Below are positions 60,182 through 64,000 of a stretch of DNA of 64,000 nt, one piece after another (the stretch's first letter is position 1; each line of letters begins with the position of its first letter). The position numbers and the translations under genes are program-made. The notes below the pieces were generated by a model. It saw only the letters and a program-made list of their open reading frames with translations, did no database searches and was not told the DNA's origin. The stretch is from contig NC_089221.1 in assembly GCF_963924675.1 (NCBI RefSeq), forward strand, positions 140,658,263 through 140,722,262. Direction: 5' to 3'. This stretch comes from Phocoena phocoena (lineage: Eukaryota; Chordata; Mammalia; Artiodactyla; Phocoenidae).

Positions 60182-60619
60182 CAACTCACCACCTTTGCTT
60201 TATTGCTAATAAGCACTTCAGACAGACTTAGAGATGTCTTCTTGGAGGAAAGAATCCAGCAACACCAAGAATCCAGAAGAGCCCAAGACTGTGAAACAGA
60301 TGTGTTGGGCTGGAAAAATTCCCTTGACCACAAGAATGAGAAAATTGTGGTCGCTTTGTCTTCCACCCAGTCAGGGCCCAAAGCTCCTGCTATACCTTAT
60401 CTTGAAGTGTCAGCAGGAGAATGGTTGCAGGTGCTCAGCCTGGGGCCCACCTATCTCTTACCTCAAATCTCCCCTGAGCAATGTGGACCCCAAGAACTCT
60501 TTATTGGGAGGATGAGAAGTGGAGGTCTGTCTTCAGCTTCTTCAGTCTGGCACTGGGCTCGTGGACCCTACCTAATTGGGGCCACGGAACTCTTGCCCTG
60601 TCTTATCCAGGGGCCCCAG
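60182..60619 (-). other. 3' untranslated region of the env retrocopy
   Basis: This segment lies between the end of the env remnant and the A run. It holds two AATAAA signals on the minus strand (about 60500 and 60199-60204). If the source was a provirus, this would include U3 and R of its 3' LTR. No clear LTR ends are visible. The plus-strand frame of 214 codons that crosses it is chance. Confidence 0.5.
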
Positions 60620-61810
60620 GGTGACTTCTGCTGTTATTCTGGTAGGATCTATGTCAGGGAGTGGCTGGAATCCCTGCATCACCATCATCTTGATGTGGAA
60701 TTGTTGCAGCTGGGAAGAAACAAAATTAACAAGCAAATTAAAAAGGCAGGGACCAAAGTTCAGTAAAAGGATTATGGCAACTAGAGGCTCAAGCAGGGGG
60801 TAAGAACCAGGTCACACTTGGTAACATCTCCTTAATTGCAGTCTAGATAGTCAGTGCTTGGGTTACCCTGTTCGAAGGAATGAAGCCATTTGGCGTGGTC
60901 ACATGTTCTTGATGTCCTTTTCTACTACCCCAGTGTTATTGATGTAGGTGCAACGTGTCTTATTGATAACTGCACATACTCCTTGTTTGGCTAGGAGGAA
61001 GTCGAAGGCCAGTCTATTAGCCATCACTTTATTAGCCAAGGAACTTAGAGACAATGAGAGTCTGATGAGTGCGTTCCCTGTGGATTCACTCAGGACAGAC
61101 AGGGCATCTGAAAGATTGTGGAACAACGCTTCCTGATAAACAAAGCCTCCCCAAGGGGCCACCAAACCAACCAACAGCAGCTCCATTTCCTGCTGAAAGG
61201 AGGCCAGTTGCCCTTTTGCCCCAGCGGTGGGTGATGTTATAGATGGTAATACCTGTGTGTGTTTGGTTACTCAGTTGGCCTAGCGTTACATTGTCCTTTA
61301 CACAGAGCATTGTCTATACAGGGAAAGGCCACAGCTAATCCCAGGAAAGGGGAAGAGGGATTGGGGTTTTTTGAAGAGGACATTCAGTTTATATCTGGAC
61401 CACAAAGAAGTAGATGTCCGGGAGGGGCACATGCCTGACATACTGTTGTGGAATTAAACCACTTCAGTAGAGGGTCTGCCCAAGGGGGTTCTGGTGCAGT
61501 TGGAGGACAGGATCCCACCATTGAATAAGGGTGTATGAGTCTTTTTGAAGGCTTTTGAGAGGCAAAAAACATGTATTACACGCGGGGAAGATGTGTGTCA
61601 GATGCTTGGCTCCAGGCCTGTCCAGGAGACACACATCCCACTGGCCGGCTGATCTTGGGGGCACCAATAGGTGGCATTGCCTATTTCGTCTTCGCAGTTA
61701 GAATTCGGGGTAATGGCGGTGATGCCAACAGCCGGTGCATTGCAGATTTTAGTTCCAGGCTTCTGGCAGGAGCAACAAGATGAATTACTTATTAATGCAG
61801 TTGTCACTTG
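60620..61810 (-). pseudogene. Retroviral envelope (SU-TM) pseudogene
   Basis: Class I ERV envelope in several frames. SU remnants lie at 61807-61598 (many Cys and Asn-glycosylation-like sites, CEDEIGNATYWCPQD) and 61572-61384 (CQACAPPGHLLLCGPDIN). The SU-TM border region is at 61310-61190 (THRWGKRATG). TM lies at 61186-60899: a Leu/Ala-rich heptad stretch, the immunosuppressive-like segment (ANRLAFDFLLAKQGVCAV), and a cysteine cluster in which one of the usual paired cysteines is replaced by Arg. A hydrophobic anchor (PLVAIILLLNFGPC) is readable at about 60790-60750 after a stop. Env normally binds a receptor and fuses membranes. Stops and frameshifts disable this copy. Confidence 0.82.
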
Positions 61811-62231
61811 GCTTGGGGATCACCTTCTTGAAGAGGTATTTGAGATCTTGGGCAGGTTCACGGGAATAGCTGGGATGTGTGTCTTCAGGTTCCTTGAATC
61901 CAGGGATCCGAGTCAGGGCACCAAGGCCCCTAGACTGATGCTGGTTTACCTCAGGGTCTCCAGCCGGATCACCGACAGCCCTGTACAGAGAAGCAGATCT
62001 GGAGGTTCCGACTTCCTGATGGAACTGGGGGGAGGGGGAAACAGAAACGTGTCGAAGGCTGAGGACCAAGATGGGGCTCAGGCGGAGGCTGGATCTGGGC
62101 GCTCAGGCGCTAGGTTGGCTGGTGGGTTTGGGCCACGTCCCCAGCCCCTCCGGGCCTGGTTCCTCCCTCGACCGTGGCACACAGAACCACGGAGGACAAC
62201 CTCTCCAATCTCGTACTTGATCCGGAAAGCA
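61811..62231 (-). other. GC-rich 5' leader of the env retrocopy
   Basis: Upstream of the env remnant on the minus strand are about 420 bases with no recognisable SU sequence. The first 150 or so (62225-62080) are GC-rich with several CpGs, unlike the AT-rich DNA around. A pyrimidine run followed by CAG (TTTCCCCCTCCCCCCAG, about 62050-62025) recalls a splice acceptor. It could be a leader from a host CpG-rich promoter, a viral leader, or diverged SU. Confidence 0.45.
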
Positions 62232-62259
62232 AAAGTTTCAGTTTTTTTTTAGGAAAAAC

Positions 62260-62650
62260 CTTCTGTGTCTCTTGCCTATTCATCCTTCCCTCCCCCAATC
62301 CCTGGCAACCACCAAAACCAGTTTTTTTTACAGTCTCCATAGCTTTGCCTTTTCCCTACGTCATATATTGGAATCGTACAGTATGTAGCTTTTATAGACT
62401 GCTTCTTTCACCTAGTAATATGCATGGAAGGTCCTCCATGTCTTTCCATTGCTTGATGGCTCACTTCTTTTTAGCAGAATAATATTCTGTTGTCTGGATG
62501 TACCATAGTTCATCTGTTCATCTACTGAAAGACATATTGGTTGCTTTCCAATTTTGAATAAAGCTGCTCTAAATATTTGTATGCAGTTTTTTGTGTGGAC
62601 ATAAGTTTTTGACTCCTTTGAGTATGATATTCTTCATATTCAGAGACTGT
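62260..62650 (-). mobile_element. Old L1 3' region fragment
   Basis: The words ccctggcaaccaccaaaacc, tatattggaatcgtacagtatg, cctagtaatatgcatggaagg, gcagaataatattctgttgtctgg and tgaataaagctgctctaaat follow the complement of the L1M 3' region. Diverged. Confidence 0.75.
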
Positions 62651-64000
62651 ACGCATTATAGGAGATACCCCATGTTTCACCTTTGATCCTCCTTTTCCAG
62701 TCCTAGCCTGCTATTCTTGCTGCTGGGGCCCTTGATTATTCTATCTCTTATCCAATGTTGATATTTATTAAATACTATTTAATACCATTTTAGGGTTGAT
62801 TCATCTTCTCTTTGACTTACTGACTGGAAGTTTTGAACTGTAAGATATATAATTTTCTGAAAGCCTATAACTTCTTAACTACAATTACCAACTTTCTTTT
62901 AGTCACTTGTTTTAATCCTTTAATTTCACCCTTTGGCATTTTCACAGCTCATCAGCACACTGGAAGTGAGGAATAATTTTGGTTAAATATATCTTTCTCT
63001 TTTTCTTCTTTGAGAAATGCTACTATGACAATGCATTTATTGTTTTAATGTCTTTAAAATCTCATAAAATATATTTGATTATATTCACCTATATTTGCCT
63101 AATAAGGGTCTCTTGTTCTAAAAAACTAAGTAAGTGTTTTGAGTATCAAATGTTAAGTTGGAGCAAACTCACATTATTGAACTGGATTTTTTAAACATGA
63201 GGAGTTTAAAATATGAGTTATATGGGTTTAATTATTGCCATGTAATAAAATGTGGTCACGGTGTAGGCTAATTTTATTAACCATTCTAAATAAATGAGGA
63301 ATTACATGAAAACAAGATTCAGGAAGTTTTGAGAGTATATTCATTTCACCAGTGTAGGAGAAATTCTTAAAGCTGACCTGATGGCAGAGTGTCCAGTTGG
63401 ATAGAATGATTGTTGAAAATGCTGCCTTGAATAGAACTGTACCCATGCCATATGAGGTTGATAACCATCTTATTTTCCATCACTGTAAGTCTTTGGTTGT
63501 CTGAAAGGTACTATGCAAAATCCAAAATTTTATCACCTCTTAAATCTCTGATGGTCAAGATTGATTATGAGTGATTTTTCAAATTCTTTTTTTCTGCCGC
63601 TTTGCTGAATTTATATACAATGTATGTGTAGTTTATGTGTAGGTTTCTAAAAAAAAAACCCTTTTGCATACAGAAAATATTTTCTTGATTTATGATTGAT
63701 AGATTAATATACTCCAACTAACTTCAAAGACTTGTGTTTTAAAAGCTTTTAAATGCAACCATTTCCTTAATCAGAGAATTATTTGGGTAAGTTTAGCATT
63801 GGGTTAGAGTAGAGGAATAGAAAAGAAATGTAAACGTGACATACTTTGGAAATTACCGGCAATGGCATTCTTGTCTCTCCCATTACCAATAGTTAATGTT
63901 TTGGGCACTTCAGATTGCCATATCTTTAATGAGAATTAGCTCCTACAGGGCCTAAATATCAAGGGCTTGGTGACAGTAGTTTATTTTACCATCAGCAAGA
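62651..64000. other. AT-rich noncoding sequence
   Basis: No gene, RNA gene or clear repeat is recognisable. Frames at 62979-63194 and 63228-63446 are short and unsupported. Confidence 0.5.

Larger units (their letters stand above)
60159..62241 (-). pseudogene. Retroposed env-bearing transcript (processed ERV env copy)
   Basis: A 2.06-kb minus-strand insert (60171-62231) inside old L1 sequence. At its left end are an A run (11 Ts on the plus strand, 60171-60181) and, 18 bases before it, the signal AATAAA (60199-60204). The 10-bp repeat aaagtttcag lies at 60159-60168 and 62232-62241; on the right it is next to an A-rich run in the minus-strand sense, a usual L1 target. Inside are only env and flanking noncoding sequence, with no gag, pol or LTR that I can see. 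Together this is the hallmark of an mRNA copied by L1 machinery. Confidence 0.8.

Noticed and set aside
60122..60766. 214-codon plus-strand open frame
   Set aside because: It lies antisense to the env tail and 3' untranslated region of the retrocopy, crosses the poly-T end and has no protein features.

Overview
The window is nuclear DNA from a mammal, almost certainly a cetacean. The main evidence is a set of very similar tRNA-derived SINEs of the CHR type, six long CHR-2-like copies and two CHR-1-like copies. There are also cetartiodactyl-type L1 3' ends, alongside repeats found across placental mammals (MIR, L2, MLT1, MER5). I see no convincing exon of a host protein-coding gene. Every long open frame is a fragment of an L1 or endogenous retrovirus (ERV), a translation of a SINE, or a chance frame. 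The region is best read as intergenic or intronic. Nearly all large LINE and ERV insertions lie on the minus strand, the pattern expected inside an intron of a plus-strand gene, but this is only an inference.

Layout. 1-12.3 kb is mostly unique sequence with scattered SINEs, an old L1 piece, MIR and L2 relics, and two AT-rich stretches (1.08-1.85 and 10.38-11.0 kb) that resemble conserved noncoding elements. 12.3-18.4 kb holds a decayed class I (gammaretrovirus-like) ERV on the minus strand: gag, pol and a piece of env. A hAT transposon has inserted into gag, a deletion joins integrase to env, and the LTRs at the two ends are of different types. 19.3-19.6 kb is a long pyrimidine tract. 20-30.6 kb is largely unique sequence with MIR and MLT1 relics, and an L1 3' end carrying a nested short SINE.

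30.67-37.07 kb is a nearly complete 6.4-kb L1 on the minus strand, inserted into an L2 and flanked by a 14-bp target-site duplication. Its two ORFs are broken. 37.7-50 kb is AT-rich sequence with SINEs, an MLT1 LTR, a MER5A-like element, a palindromic DNA transposon and a U6 snRNA pseudogene. 50.7-60.2 kb is a pile of old minus-strand L1 fragments, including one with recognisable ORF1, ORF2 and a GC-rich 5' region, interrupted by two CHR SINEs.

60.17-62.23 kb is the most interesting element. It is an env-only retroviral sequence ending in AATAAA and an A-run and flanked by a matching direct repeat, so it looks like an mRNA copied into DNA by the L1 machinery. It has no gag, pol or recognisable LTRs, and its 5' end is GC-rich. 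62.3-62.65 kb is another old L1 piece, and the rest to 64 kb shows nothing I can name.

How the parts relate: the L1 elements supplied the enzymes that moved the SINEs, the U6 copy and the env retrocopy. The nesting order gives relative ages: L2 and MIR oldest, then old L1 and ERV, then the 6.4-kb L1, CHR SINEs and env retrocopy.
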